A stretch of 64,000 bases of DNA from Trichomonas vaginalis G3. Taxonomy: Eukaryota > Parabasalia > Trichomonadida > Trichomonadidae. The notes beneath the pieces were generated by a model that made no database searches, was not told where the DNA came from, and was given only the letters and a program-made list of their open reading frames with translations. This document shows, one piece after another, positions 50,629 to 61,048 of the stretch; position 1 is the first letter of the stretch, and each line of letters starts with the position of its first letter. A program made the translations under genes and the position numbers. The stretch covers positions 5,775,962 to 5,839,961 of the forward strand of contig NC_067208.1 of assembly GCF_026262505.1 (NCBI RefSeq), read 5' to 3'.

Positions 50629-52341
50629 TTAATTCATTGTGCAAACAGCGACATTTCCATCCATACAGCCGCAGACAACCAAATCGCAGTCGTTATTAGC
50701 TGCAATTGTCTCGCAAGGAGCGTCGAAAGAAGCCATTGCCCAAGTAGATTTCTCCTGGTCGTTGAGGAAAACCATTGCCTTTCCATCATTGCAAGCACCG
50801 AAAATGAATGATCCAGACATATCGAATCCGCATGCGTTAATGCATGAAGTATATTTCGTCTCGAAAGCAACATCCATGTTTCTTATATCCCAAACTTTGA
50901 CACCGCCAGCGCCATCAACTGAAGCAATATATTTGCCATTTAATGACGGCGCGACACCGAAAACAGTGCTTGTATGGCCAAGACCTCTGTTTATCATTGC
51001 TGCCTGTCTGGCATCCCATAATCCGACGACGTGTTCAGCATCTCCTGTCACGAAAGTGTTAGAGAAAGGAAGCCATCGAACAACGTTTACATCTCTTTCT
51101 CCTTGATGGACAATAGAGAGCTGCTGGCCGCCCTGCATATCCCAGAGCCTGATCGTTGAGTCCATGCCACATGTTGCAAGAACTCTGCCTCCTGAGTGGA
51201 AATCAGCTGACCAAACAACATCTGTGTGGCCTTGGAGAACAAGCGAACACTTTGAGGACAAAAAGTCCCAAACGCGGGCTGTTCCATCGGCAGATGTTGT
51301 TGCTATGTGGGCGCCACGTGGATGGAAGGCAAGTGAAGTGATGTATTTGGTATGACCACGACCAGATATGAGGAGTTCGTTATTATCGGCGTTCCAAAGA
51401 TGCCAGACGGCGTCATCACCTGCTGTTGCATAGACTTTGCGCTTTGGATGGACGGCAACTGCTGAAACTGGGCAGTCGTGAGCTTTATGAACAACACGAT
51501 GAGTAAGTTGGTCGAGCTTTGGTTTTCCAACATCGACGTATGGATTGAGACCTTCTTTTTGTGGAAGGACTTGCGTAATTTGGATTTTCGGTGGTTGTTG
51601 GGCTTCTTGTTCTTCTTTTGATTTCTTTGCCGTCTTTGGAGTCTTCGGTTCTGGCTTTGGTTGAGCTGCAAGAAGACGCTCGTGCATTTGACGAAGTCTT
51701 TGCACTTCAAGCTCAAGTAACATGCGATCTTTGTCAGCTGCTTCGATTTTACTGTTAAGATCGTCGAGTGTAGGCATTTTCTTGTTTGTTTGATTTAATA
51801 CACCACGAATTGCTTCCAATGTTGCATGTTTTTCATATCCAACACGCATATGATTAAGTTTGTAGTTATCACGATCAACTTTAAGTTTTGACCATGTCTT
51901 TTGTACACGTGTAGCTGTTTCTTGCATTCTGCGTACTTCAGACTCGAGTTTGCGAAGTTTTTGATCAGCATTATAATATTCAATGTAACGTAATGGAACT
52001 TTACCTATTTTAGAACGGTCTAATCTGCCTGTTGCTTCAAGTTTATACCATTCTGCTTGAAAAGTATTCAATGTTTCATGTAAACGTTTTTGTGTGAGAA
52101 AAGCGCGGACAAAGCTATCACAATTTTCGATAAGATTGTTGGATGGATCTTCGACTACTGTTTCTTCATTTTGCTTTGCATTAGCGGCTGTATGAGATTT
52201 CGCATTTCTCAGTAATATTTCGAGTGTTTCGTCATCATCAGCATCGGAATCATCGCTGAGTAAAAGCTTCTCATAGTTCATTTCATCTTCCTCTTCTGGA
52301 TAATCTATGGTGCCGATAACCTCTATTTCGTTGTCGGACAT
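50629..52341 (-). CDS. SPAG16: PF20/SPAG16-like WD40 protein of the axonemal central pair
   Basis: The 570-residue protein has an acidic N-terminus, a conserved helical region (DSFVRAFLTQKRLHETLNTF, then QAEWYKLEATGRLDRSKIG), a coiled coil (about 130-225), a Lys/Pro linker and seven WD40 repeats (about 285-570). The N-terminal block and the repeats (for example HTDVVWSADFHSGGRVLATC, with DSTIRLWD) match PF20/SPAG16, which sits on the bridge between the two central-pair microtubules and is needed for flagellar beating. Length matches the roughly 600-residue family. Its presence indicates a motile flagellum, as trichomonads have. The start at 52341 is preceded by a T-rich leader. Confidence 0.92.
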   Translation of the reverse strand: MSDNEIEVIGTIDYPEEEDEMNYEKLLLSDDSDADDDETLEILLRNAKSHTAANAKQNEETVVEDPSNNLIENCDSFVRAFLTQKRLHETLNTFQAEWYKLEATGRLDRSKIGKVPLRYIEYYNADQKLRKLESEVRRMQETATRVQKTWSKLKVDRDNYKLNHMRVGYEKHATLEAIRGVLNQTNKKMPTLDDLNSKIEAADKDRMLLELEVQRLRQMHERLLAAQPKPEPKTPKTAKKSKEEQEAQQPPKIQITQVLPQKEGLNPYVDVGKPKLDQLTHRVVHKAHDCPVSAVAVHPKRKVYATAGDDAVWHLWNADNNELLISGRGHTKYITSLAFHPRGAHIATTSADGTARVWDFLSSKCSLVLQGHTDVVWSADFHSGGRVLATCGMDSTIRLWDMQGGQQLSIVHQGERDVNVVRWLPFSNTFVTGDAEHVVGLWDARQAAMINRGLGHTSTVFGVAPSLNGKYIASVDGAGGVKVWDIRNMDVAFETKYTSCINACGFDMSGSFIFGACNDGKAMVFLNDQEKSTWAMASFDAPCETIAANNDCDLVVCGCMDGNVAVCTMN

Positions 52342-52754
52342 TTATTATAACGAACAAAAAAAAAATTCTATATCGTTCTATGAATGATTTGGTATAAAAC
52401 ATTTTTATTTGATTTTCCTAAATATTATCCATTAAAAACATTATTTATTGACTTAAAATATGATTATTCTATTAATTATTTTTTCATAAAAATAAATTTG
52501 ATAAATTCAAGATTATTTATATTGTATTTGCATGGAGAAATTTCCGCGAATATAATACTCTATGCAATTTATCGAAATGATAAAAATTGCGAGATAGAAA
52601 CTATGGAATTCGTTGGTTTGAGATGATTTATTATAACACTATGTATGTCATTAAGCAATATAACTAAATGTTGATAAATCACTTGTTGAAGTTCCTTTTT
52701 GTTTAAAAAAAATTGAAATATGAGTACATTCATAACCTTTAATATAAAAAATCC
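52342..52754. other. Intergenic, no gene seen
   Basis: A+T-rich spacer between two minus-strand genes. It contains the promoter of the PF20 gene and the 3' end of the kinase gene. A short open frame on the plus strand (52384-52626) has random-like composition. Confidence 0.5.
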
Positions 52755-54173
52755 TCAAATCTTAGCAACAACTTCCTCTATAACCTTCTTCCATTGATTG
52801 ATATCGCAGTCCTCGGAGATTAGGTTATAAGTTCTCTCCGGAATGATAATGTTCCATTTCGTTTTAGATACGATCTTAACTTCCAATTCCTTGCAGATTG
52901 TAATTGATCCTTTGATCTTATTCTCCTTAAGATCGACGTAGAACAATCTTGGTCTGTCTGTAAGGATAAGTCTTCTATTTTTGACGGATAAGAAGACTCT
53001 CTTTTGGATATCTCCTTCGTATATAATGTGTTCGCCAGAGAGAAGGAACTGTTCCATGTGGCTCTTCTTTTGGAAGACTGGTTCTTCCTCTTGGACTGGT
53101 TTCTCTTCTTGTACTGGCTTTTCCTCCTTAACAGGCTCCTCTTCGCGCTCTACAAGTGGAGCAAATTTAGGAGGTGGTGTAAGTGGAAGAGAATCCCAAT
53201 CTATGCCGGCGAAAAATGGATGATCGCGAATCGGCTTGTAATCTTCGTCGTAGGTTTCGTGACCAAGACGTTCCGTAGGGTCGAGCTTCAAGAGCTTTTC
53301 GATAAGATCCTTTGCGTCCTCTGGAACGAAATCTGGAACTTTGAAATCGTTGGATTCGATACGTTGGAATGTTGCGTATGAAGATTCTGTATGGAATGGT
53401 CCTTCGCCAGTTAATAATGCATATACAATGCATCCGTAAGACCAAAGATCGGATGAAGGGGTGATGGGCGTTTCCTTGAGGGTTTCTGGTGAAACATAGT
53501 CAGCGCTTCCTACGAAAGAGCCGCGTTCGGAGCGGAATTCCTGATCTGGGCCGAATATCTTGGCAGTACCAAAATCTGTAATTTTAACACGATTCTCGCT
53601 GTCAAGAAGGATGTTTTCTGGCTTGAGATCACGATGCATGATTCTCTTTTTATGCATATGTGCAATAGCAAGAAGAACTTGTCCTAAAAGAACTTTTGCA
53701 GCAGGAATGCAGAGTGTGTGGTACTCAGCGATAACCTTCTGGAGGTCGCCATTAGGAGCAAGCTCGACAACGTAGAAGAGGTTGCCGGGATCTTGGAATG
53801 TCAAGTATAATTTTACAATGTTTGGATGATTGAGTTTCGTCATTGCATCTCTCTCGATTGTAACATAATTCATCTTCTTTTCACGCATGATGTGGCTTTT
53901 AAGCAAAACTTTCATTGCATAATGTTTTAATGTTTCCTTATCTTCGACTTCTAAGACTTGACCGAATGCGCCTTGACCAATAACCTGGCCGAGATTGAAA
54001 TCATCTTTTCTCTTTTGTCTCGGCTTAGGTTTTTCGGCTGGTTTTTGCTCTGCTGGGGCTGCGGCTGGAGCTGGAGTTGGCTCTTTTGGAGCTTCTTCTG
54101 GTGTTTCGTGTACCTCTGGTTTTGGAGACTCATCTGAATCTGAAGGTACGCCTGACGAGCTCGAATCACTCAT
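52755..54173 (-). CDS. PDK1-like AGC protein kinase with C-terminal PH domain
   Basis: The 472-residue protein has an N-terminal Pro/Ala/Glu-rich tail of about 55 residues, then a complete kinase domain (59-325): GQGAFG at 66-71, Lys88, HRD with Asp182, DFG with Asp200. The activation loop is SFVGSADYVSPE, where Ser219 corresponds to the autophosphorylated Ser241 of PDK1. After an acidic spacer with repeated KPVQEE comes a PDK1-type PH domain (about 375-472; FLLSGEHIIYEGDIQKRVFL, then WKKVIEEVV). PDK1 phosphorylates the activation loops of other AGC kinases, placed at membranes by phosphoinositides through the PH domain. All catalytic residues are present, so it should be active. The ATG at 54173 begins a Ser-rich tail. 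Confidence 0.9.
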   Translation of the reverse strand: MSDSSSSGVPSDSDESPKPEVHETPEEAPKEPTPAPAAAPAEQKPAEKPKPRQKRKDDFNLGQVIGQGAFGQVLEVEDKETLKHYAMKVLLKSHIMREKKMNYVTIERDAMTKLNHPNIVKLYLTFQDPGNLFYVVELAPNGDLQKVIAEYHTLCIPAAKVLLGQVLLAIAHMHKKRIMHRDLKPENILLDSENRVKITDFGTAKIFGPDQEFRSERGSFVGSADYVSPETLKETPITPSSDLWSYGCIVYALLTGEGPFHTESSYATFQRIESNDFKVPDFVPEDAKDLIEKLLKLDPTERLGHETYDEDYKPIRDHPFFAGIDWDSLPLTPPPKFAPLVEREEEPVKEEKPVQEEKPVQEEEPVFQKKSHMEQFLLSGEHIIYEGDIQKRVFLSVKNRRLILTDRPRLFYVDLKENKIKGSITICKELEVKIVSKTKWNIIIPERTYNLISEDCDINQWKKVIEEVVAKI

Positions 54174-54590
54174 TTACAAACGGTTGTTCTCAATTTGATG
54201 TAAACTATAGACTTTTTTTCTGGAACTAACTTTTCTAAAATATGCTCTGTGATATATTGAGATCAATGATATAAAATCCGATTAAATTCAAAATTTGCCA
54301 TGTTGGTTGATCAGGCAATTTTTTGCAAGAGAATATGAATTTTGATTTATTATCAGATCACTTCCATATTACGTCAAAATGGCTCATTTTATTTGTCACT
54401 TTTCGTTTCGAAAAATTGACAGAGTATTCATTTCCGAAGATTTCCTAAATGAAAGCCGTTTTCGACTATGAAGTTTTCTTTCATAGTTCTTCAATTTTAT
54501 ATGATATGGGCATTGTTGGTGCTGCAATATAGATTTGAAATTAGAAAAAAATTCTCTTCATCTCATAGATGTGAATAAAAAAGGAAAAAA
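54174..54590. other. Intergenic between kinase and tRNA
   Basis: Contains one exact TGTCACTTTT (54394-54403) on the plus strand with no gene directly downstream, and a T-run just after the tRNA 3' end (coding strand) that would serve as the RNA polymerase III terminator. Otherwise nothing is recognised. Confidence 0.5.
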
Positions 54591-54664
54591 CGCGCCGTCC
54601 AGGACTTGAACCTGGACTCTACTGCTCCGTAGGCAGTCGCCTTATCCAATTGGGCCAACGGCGC
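54591..54664 (-). tRNA. tRNA-Arg (anticodon ACG)
   Basis: The coding strand is complete. The acceptor stem is GCGCCGT/ACGGCGC, the A box TGGCCCAATTGG, the anticodon arm ACTGC-CTACGGA-GCAGT with ACG, the T arm CCAGG-TTCAAGT-CCTGG, and the discriminator base G. It has no intron and 74 bases, and six T follow directly as terminator. ACG (read as ICG) decodes CGN arginine codons. Confidence 0.97.
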
Positions 54665-55859
54665 TTCACATTTACCCTACCTAATTTTTTATTTATTACA
54701 AGCTTAAGAAACTCTATAGAAAGAATTTTTTATAAATCAAGATATCAAATTTTTGGATAATTCCGAAATTAAATGTTTCCTTTTTGAAGCAATAAAATCA
54801 AGTTTTCCGTATATCTTGAGCATTCTGATTCAAAAATGCTTTCAAATCAAGCCTATGGTCTTCATATTTCATATTTTGCTACATACTCATTAACATTTGT
54901 GAAATTTTTCATGTCTTTTCAATATGATTTTGTTTGCATGAAATATGATTTTGCTTCTATATTGACATATTTAGAATATAATAATAGTTCACCAAATACA
55001 AATTGCAGTCATCGATTTAGAATCAAAGAAAACCTCTGTATTCCAATATTATTTTGAAATTATTAAGAAAATAACCTTAATATTCCAAAAAAAATTCAAA
55101 ATTGTAAAAATTATTTTGAAATTCAATGAGTTTGTATTGACATCTCCTATTTTCTAAAAAATTTGGAAAAAATTACCTTGGAGAATATCCTTCTAGAAGG
55201 TCAAGGCAATAGCTGTCCAGCAAAAATGACGTGAAAAATTTCAATTTTGATATTCATTTTCATCATTTACCCATCATAGATGACCGATATGTGACAGAAT
55301 CAGATGAAATTACATTTAAACATGTTTCAACATAATATCAATTGTTTTTTCAAAATTCCATAATATCCAACAATTTTATAAACTATCATACACATGAATA
55401 AATGTTACAATCTTATACTAAGCAAAATTTCTTAAATATATGCGAATACAGCGATTATTTACCGAATTCTAAAATGCAATTTCCACAGGAATCCTTAATG
55501 ATGCATATTTTCTATGTACATCATCAAATAGAGTATTTTCTCAAAAGATCTACTAAAAACATCTTATGAAATAAACAATTTACTGTATAATCATATAATC
55601 TTGCTCTTTTTGAGCTTCACTATTCATTTTATTCTCACTGTACATTATAGTATCATTTTTATGAGAATCATACCCTATATTTCGAAATTATTCTAAAATC
55701 GTTCTTTGAGTTCATACAATCTATTGCTATACTCTACAAACTGAGTCTAAAATTTACAATTTTGGTCGATACATTTGATATTGAGGTTCAGTTTCTTATG
55801 AGGTGAATGGATTTTCAATATCAGATTATATTTGAATTGAAAATAATCGCTTCATCAAA
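54665..55859. other. Intergenic, no gene seen
   Basis: Nearly 1.2 kb of A+T-rich DNA. The open frame near 54836-55057 has no recognised feature. The sequence just before 55860 (CGCTTCATCAAA) may hold a TCA initiator for the Hsp70-type gene. Confidence 0.5.
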
Positions 55860-58109
55860 ATGTTTCTTTGTTTACTAGTTCTTTCATCATCTGTTATATA
55901 TTCACTTGATTTTGGTAGCAAGTTTGTTAGACTTGCCAAGCAAAAACCAGGCAGGCAAGTTGAAATTGTTACAAATGATCAAAGTTCTAGACATACACCG
56001 AATTATTTAGCTTACATTTCAGATTCAGATGAGCCAAACTTAACAGGCATCGAGTGGGTTGTTGGTGTTGATGCTGAACGTGCAATTCGTAAAAATCCAT
56101 CGCATGGAGTTCATAATCCATTTAATTACTTAAACAATCCAAAGGATTACCCACTCAAGAATATCACACCTACAGAAGGCATAGCCATTGCACTTACAAC
56201 ATACTTGAAATCTTTTAAGCGCAAAAATGACAAAATTATAATCACAGTTCCAACAGTATTTTCACCTCATGCTCGCCGCAACTTAATGAATGCGTTCAAA
56301 TTAATCGGTATTAGTACTGCTCAAATCATAAATTCCAACTCTGCTCTTGCTGCTCTTTATGCAGTTGAAAAACTACCTATTTCAGACAATGTTACTAAGA
56401 CAGTCTTATTTATTGATAGTGGTGCTATCCAAACAGAACTTTCTCTCTTCAAATTCGTCAGAACAAACAAATCAGTTGAAATTACACTCCAAGATTACAG
56501 ATTTACAGACGAAATCGGCGGTGATTACATCGACGACATACTTTTCAACTGGACTCTTACAAAACTGAAAAGACCTGCTTTAGAAGTAGAATATCCTGCA
56601 ATTCGTCGTTCAGTTATCAAAGCGAAAGAGCGCTTAGCTGCTGGTTCTTCAACAGTTATTGACGTTACTGAGGACTTTGGCCAGCAAATTACATTAACAA
56701 ACGATGATGTAAACACAATGTGCGCAGAAATGATCAACAAGTTCGAAAAACTCATCGAAAACATTACAGCAGATGAAGTAGAGCTTATTGGTGGCTGCAC
56801 ACGTCTTCCTTCCCTTTCAGATCCGATCAAGAGAACATTCGGTGAATCAGCTCATCGTTCACTCAATTCCGATGAAGCCGTTGCACTTGGTGCTGTCTAT
56901 TTCGGAGGTATACAAAGCGGTTTGATCAATGGAGCTGTTTTACATTTCATCAGACCATCATTGTACGGAATGACCTTCGAAACAGGTGGTAAAGACATCG
57001 TAGTATTTAGTCCTGGCGATCTGATCGAGCGAAAGATTGTAAAGATAAGGAAATTCACTGATTTCAACGTCACCCTCAAAATTACAAGAGATCCAACTAA
57101 ATTCCCAAGGATCAAAACATCTCTTGTCCCAACAAAAGACGAAGTCTACGCTGATATACAGCTCGTAAACCTCTCTAAGTTCACTAGATCAATTACCAGT
57201 CAAATTGATAAGTCTACAAAACCGTTTTTATCGTTCATGTTTGATGTAAGTCAAACTTTAGACAGTTTAGATTACATTTCAGCCGCATTAACAGCTAATG
57301 TGACTGTAAACATGACAATAGAAAACGAATCAATAAATCAAGTCTCCCAAACATCATGGAAACTTGCAACAGAGGTCACGTACAGGGATTCTGAGATGGA
57401 CTTCAACTCCAGCAAGACTCTTCTTGACGGAATTCGAGGTTACAGACGATCAATTGCAAATCACAGAAAAGCTTTCAATGATTTGATGAATTTCATCATT
57501 GATATGAACGAAAAGCTCAACTACAACCAAGATATGATCGAAGTAACTACAGAAGAAGAAAGACAAGTAATAAAAGAATTATTATCCAGAGAAAGACAAA
57601 CAGTTGACCTCCAAGGACAACACGTATCTGCCGAAGACCTTGAAAAGAGAAAGAATTTGATCAAAGAAACGATTGGCTCCACTTTGACAAAATTTGATGA
57701 ATTTTCAAGGCGTCCAAGAGCAGTAGCTGACTTACAGAAGGTAATTGCCAAAGCGGAGAAAGCATTGGATACGGCTACAACAGATAACGACACAATTAAT
57801 GAAGTTATTGAGTATATTAATGGCTCCAAATCATTAATTGATGATATCGCGCAGATGGACAACAAAACAGTTCCAACAATCACTGTAAAGAAGATTAACC
57901 AGAGGAGAACTAACTTGGCCATGAAAATAACCAATTTAAGGTCTCCTCCAAGAAAACCGAAGCAAAAATACTTCGAAAAAGATCCTTCTGCTTACGCCGT
58001 ACAACTGGAATATAAGAAGAACCAGACAAGCATTGATGAACATACTTTAAAGGATAATGAAACTGTTACTGAAGAAATTGATCAAAAGGAAGACAACAAA
58101 GAATTGTAA
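55860..58109 (+). CDS. GRP170/HYOU1-type ER Hsp70 (Hsp110 family)
   Basis: The 749 residues start with a signal peptide (MFLCLLVLSSSVIYS) running into the Hsp70 phosphate-1 motif LDFGSKFVRLA. The ATPase domain (to about 370) has the phosphate-2 region LFIDSGAIQTELS, the IGGDYIDD helix and the adenosine motif LIGGCTRLPSL. A substrate-binding beta region and a long helical, charged C-terminal domain follow, as in Hsp110/GRP170. The end is EDNKEL, close to the NDEL/KDEL retrieval signals. GRP170 is a nucleotide-exchange factor for BiP and a holdase in the ER lumen. Two features separate it from BiP itself: the changed phosphate motif (FGS rather than LGT) and the long C-terminus. The length is shorter than the animal form (about 1000). 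Confidence 0.87.
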   Translation: MFLCLLVLSSSVIYSLDFGSKFVRLAKQKPGRQVEIVTNDQSSRHTPNYLAYISDSDEPNLTGIEWVVGVDAERAIRKNPSHGVHNPFNYLNNPKDYPLKNITPTEGIAIALTTYLKSFKRKNDKIIITVPTVFSPHARRNLMNAFKLIGISTAQIINSNSALAALYAVEKLPISDNVTKTVLFIDSGAIQTELSLFKFVRTNKSVEITLQDYRFTDEIGGDYIDDILFNWTLTKLKRPALEVEYPAIRRSVIKAKERLAAGSSTVIDVTEDFGQQITLTNDDVNTMCAEMINKFEKLIENITADEVELIGGCTRLPSLSDPIKRTFGESAHRSLNSDEAVALGAVYFGGIQSGLINGAVLHFIRPSLYGMTFETGGKDIVVFSPGDLIERKIVKIRKFTDFNVTLKITRDPTKFPRIKTSLVPTKDEVYADIQLVNLSKFTRSITSQIDKSTKPFLSFMFDVSQTLDSLDYISAALTANVTVNMTIENESINQVSQTSWKLATEVTYRDSEMDFNSSKTLLDGIRGYRRSIANHRKAFNDLMNFIIDMNEKLNYNQDMIEVTTEEERQVIKELLSRERQTVDLQGQHVSAEDLEKRKNLIKETIGSTLTKFDEFSRRPRAVADLQKVIAKAEKALDTATTDNDTINEVIEYINGSKSLIDDIAQMDNKTVPTITVKKINQRRTNLAMKITNLRSPPRKPKQKYFEKDPSAYAVQLEYKKNQTSIDEHTLKDNETVTEEIDQKEDNKEL

Positions 58110-58513
58110 ATTATTTTATTTTTATTTTTTTTTTATAACTTTTTTCTTATCTACATTTACAACTTTCTTGGATGCTCTCATAAGATCAATATATCTGTAC
58201 TGTAATAGCAAAAAATGTATAGCATCTATATTAGGTATTATATAGTTATTTATAAAAACTTTTTTAAGTGTGCGCTTTTTGACATTTTCTCAATTTTTTT
58301 TTGACAAATTTAACTTTATGAAAATCTCAATTTTAATCAGAACAAGTTTTTAGTGAAGTAGATATTAATCAAGCGCTTAAATCCTTATAATTCCTTTCAC
58401 AATCTTCCACGCTAGTTGTCAGATGGACATAAGTGCATTCTTAAAAGAAATACATATCCCATCAATATCGCGTTTAAAAAAGATATTCCAACTATATTAT
58501 ATAGACTAACATA
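58110..58513. other. Intergenic, no gene seen
   Basis: 3' flank of the Hsp70-type gene with T-runs. No repeat was recognised until the direct repeat at 58514. Confidence 0.5.
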
Positions 58514-58594
58514 CAAACAGTTTATTGACACTTAAAAGCTTGCGAAGTTCATTCTAAAATAAACTTCAAAACTCTATATAAACATCAATATTAT
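58514..58594. repeat. 81-bp direct repeat, left copy
   Basis: Starts CAAACAGTTTATTGACACTT and ends AACATCAATATTAT. It is identical over all 81 bases to 58961-59041. The two copies enclose 366 bases with a tRNA-like segment. Confidence 0.95.
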
Positions 58595-58795
58595 GAGTAG
58601 GTGACAAAAGTGCATACTCTTAAACAACCGTCGGATTTCCGGGTGAAATCGTGACACACTTTCGTCTTTCGTAGGCAGTGGTGGTTGTTACAAAAGGTAA
58701 CTTCGAATGTAGCGTGAAATCTGCAAAAAAAATTCTGAAATTTGAATGGAGAACACAAAAATTGAATAGTTTACGTCAATAAAAAAGAGAAAAAT

Positions 58796-58871
58796 GAAGC
58801 CAATGTGTCTCGAACCTAGGACTTAGAGCAGCAATCCCACTGTTTATCCCATTACACTACATGCATCTCTC
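58796..58871 (-). pseudogene. tRNA-like (decayed tRNA or SINE-like) segment
   Basis: On the minus strand TAGTGTAATGGG resembles an A box and GGTTCGAGACA a B box, at the right spacing for a tRNA. The acceptor ends and anticodon stem do not pair properly, so no amino acid can be assigned. It sits within the interval bounded by the 81-bp direct repeats. Confidence 0.45.
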
Positions 58872-58960
58872 ACCTCAGTGAATGAGATCAACTATATGAT
58901 AACTTTTTCCCCATTATATTCTTGTGGAAAAGTGACAAATAGCAACTTTGACCCTCTCTC

Positions 58961-59041
58961 CAAACAGTTTATTGACACTTAAAAGCTTGCGAAGTTCATT
59001 CTAAAATAAACTTCAAAACTCTATATAAACATCAATATTAT
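58961..59041. repeat. 81-bp direct repeat, right copy
   Basis: Identical to 58514-58594. The repeat pair with a short interior resembles a miniature terminal-repeat element or a simple segmental duplication. Confidence 0.95.
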
Positions 59042-59383
59042 TTTTAATCTGATATATAAATATTCATGTATAGATTATCAAAGAATAAGTATTTTTGCTA
59101 CGATTTGTTTTAATAATAGTTTTTATAATGCAATTGGTAGAGGAGAATCACCTTTGTGAACATTTGTATAATATCTGAATTGAATTTTTTTAAGACTTAT
59201 CATTCATTTATATCAAATATCAACATATTTAGAAGCAATCTATCAATAATTTGTTCATTAGACAATCGCAAAAAGTTAATATAATTATTGCTATAGTAAA
59301 GAAAGATTAAATACATTCTTCATCTTAATTTCCAGTGATTCATAATATTTAGAAAATTCAATAATAAAATGAAACAAAATATA
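59042..59383. other. Intergenic, no gene seen
   Basis: A+T-rich spacer between the direct-repeat structure and the end of the decayed glycosyltransferase gene. Confidence 0.5.
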
Positions 59384-60928
59384 TCATTTTTCAATAAGCG
59401 CTGGTTTGAAATTGGGAACATAATCAATAAATGAGATGAATTCTTTCGGCTTTGGAAAGTATCCATGAATGGATGCATAAACTCCAACTTCAATTGCTTG
59501 AATTGCAAGATCAACATCAATATCAATGTTATTAAAGTGATATTGGTAATGAAAAAATAAACTACTTTCACATGAACAGATAAAATTGAGCAGATGACTG
59601 AAAAATCAAACATTTCGTTACTGGCTAAGGTCGCCAAAAAAAGTGCGGAAATTAAAAACCGCAGTTTGAGTACTTTCTGAGAGTCTGTTTGTCAGAAAGT
59701 ATACATTTGTAAACTTTCTGACACTAAAATTTTTTTAGTCCTTTCAAAGTTTTTGACAATGTCAAAAAGTATACATCAGGGCTCTCAATTTTCCTCTCAA
59801 ACGGCGGTTTTTTAAAAACGCTCATTTTTTCATCGACCTTATAATTACAACCGAATTAGGATTCATGAAAATTGTTTTAACTGCATTACTTCCTGTTGGT
59901 AATAAAACACATTTGATTGTAGGGTAAAATTTCGCATATGATTCGATTGTCCCTAGTTTATCTTCAATTTCTTCAAATTCTACTTCCTTTATATTGTTTT
60001 TGATAGCAATCATAAGTGCTTTGACATTAGTTATATGTCTACGACTATTTAAATCTCTATTTATTACTACATATTTCGTTGGTTTAATATTTAATGCTTT
60101 AAAATAAATTCTTAACGTGTCAACTAATTTTTGTAATGGCACTCCAAAATGCATAAGATATGGTCTTCCTTCTACAGCAACAGCAAGTCTATTAGCATGT
60201 ATCCATGTGTTGTTTGTAAGATAAATGTATTTCCTTACTCCAATGGCTTTCAGAACATCTTCTCCAAATTTTCTTGTTTGCTCTGATAAAATAACAATGC
60301 AATCTTCTAAAAAATCTTCAGGAACTAATATCAAAGGAGAGAGACAATCGTCTATGAAATGTCCGAAATTATACATCCATATATGACCAAAAACACATGC
60401 TTTGTCGCATTCAAAAACGACTGGGCCTTCATGGTATTAGCGTATATAATGTAACCCTGAATCATATGGAGGTCTTATTACATAATTATTTATTACAAAT
60501 TCTCCGAATTGATTTGCATACGCATCTTTGTATATTGCTATTTTGCCTTTGAAATCGGTTACAATATCTAGAGTCTGTTTTGTTTTGTATAATGGAATAA
60601 TGCTCAGATTTGAAAAGTACTTTTTGTATGGCAAATTTTGGGAGTTTTTCAAAAAACCAAAAAAATTACCAATAGGAGGGGCTTCGTAGAATAAATGAAG
60701 AGGAATCAATTGATCTAAATATTCCGGGAATAATCCTTCTTTTACACCTTGAATTTTTAGTATGTTACTAGAATCAGGATTAGCGATTTTAAATTTATCA
60801 AGACATTCAATGAAAAGTTGTTTTGCCTTTATCGTTAAAGTAAAAATTGGATCCCATGATTGTGATGTACTCAAATAATAAAAAATTATTATAAGCGAGA
60901 TGAATAAAGTTCTTATCTCATATCTCAT
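59384..60928 (-). pseudogene. GT61-type glycosyltransferase, broken at three points
   Basis: Starting at ATG 60928, an N-terminal anchor (MRYEIRTLFISLIIIFYYLS) is followed by a GT61/DUF563-like lumenal domain, with FGHFIDDCLSPLILVPEDFL in the first conserved block and NRDLNSRRHI in the second. In-frame TAA at 60437-60439 splits the frame. A MITE-like insertion (about 59650-59815) splits the part after IRSMKK from LATLASNEMFDF. A one-base loss in an A-run near 59565 puts the last portion in another frame (DLAIQAIEVGVYASIHGYFP, ending ALIEK at 59384). GT61 enzymes transfer xylose, arabinose or GlcNAc in the secretory pathway; here the copy is dead. An upstream open frame from 60973 runs through a minisatellite and is not the true start. 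Confidence 0.8.
59650..59815. mobile_element. MITE-like insertion in the GT61 gene
   Basis: The left end AAAAACCGCAGTTTGAG (59654-59670) is inverse to CTCAAACGGCGGTTTTT (59796-59812) with one mismatch. Inside is a hairpin GTCAGAAAGT/ACTTTCTGAC. It interrupts the glycosyltransferase between codons that otherwise join well. The target duplication is not clear. The ACATCAGGGCTCTCAATTTT part resembles the MULE ends of this window. Confidence 0.65.
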
Positions 60929-60949
60929 ATTAAAAGTGGAGGATGTTTT

Positions 60950-61048
60950 ATTGTCGTCTGGAAAAAGTGACAAATTATTATTGTCGTCTAAAAAGGTGAC
61001 AAATTATTATTGTCGTCTGGAAAAGTGACAAAATTATCATTGTCGTCT
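60950..61048. repeat. 30-bp minisatellite, four units
   Basis: Units start ATTGTCGTCT at 60950, 60980, 61009 and 61039. The unit reads ATTGTCGTCT, two purines, then AAAAGTGACA and AAATTATT, and so contains the window's repeated decamer. Confidence 0.93.

Noticed and set aside
58796-58871. Functional tRNA gene
   Set aside because: A- and B-box likenesses are present, but the acceptor and anticodon stems do not pair.
60929-60973. Extension of the GT61 gene upstream to 60973
   Set aside because: The extra residues translate the minisatellite and begin with TTG rather than ATG; the membrane anchor starts at 60928.
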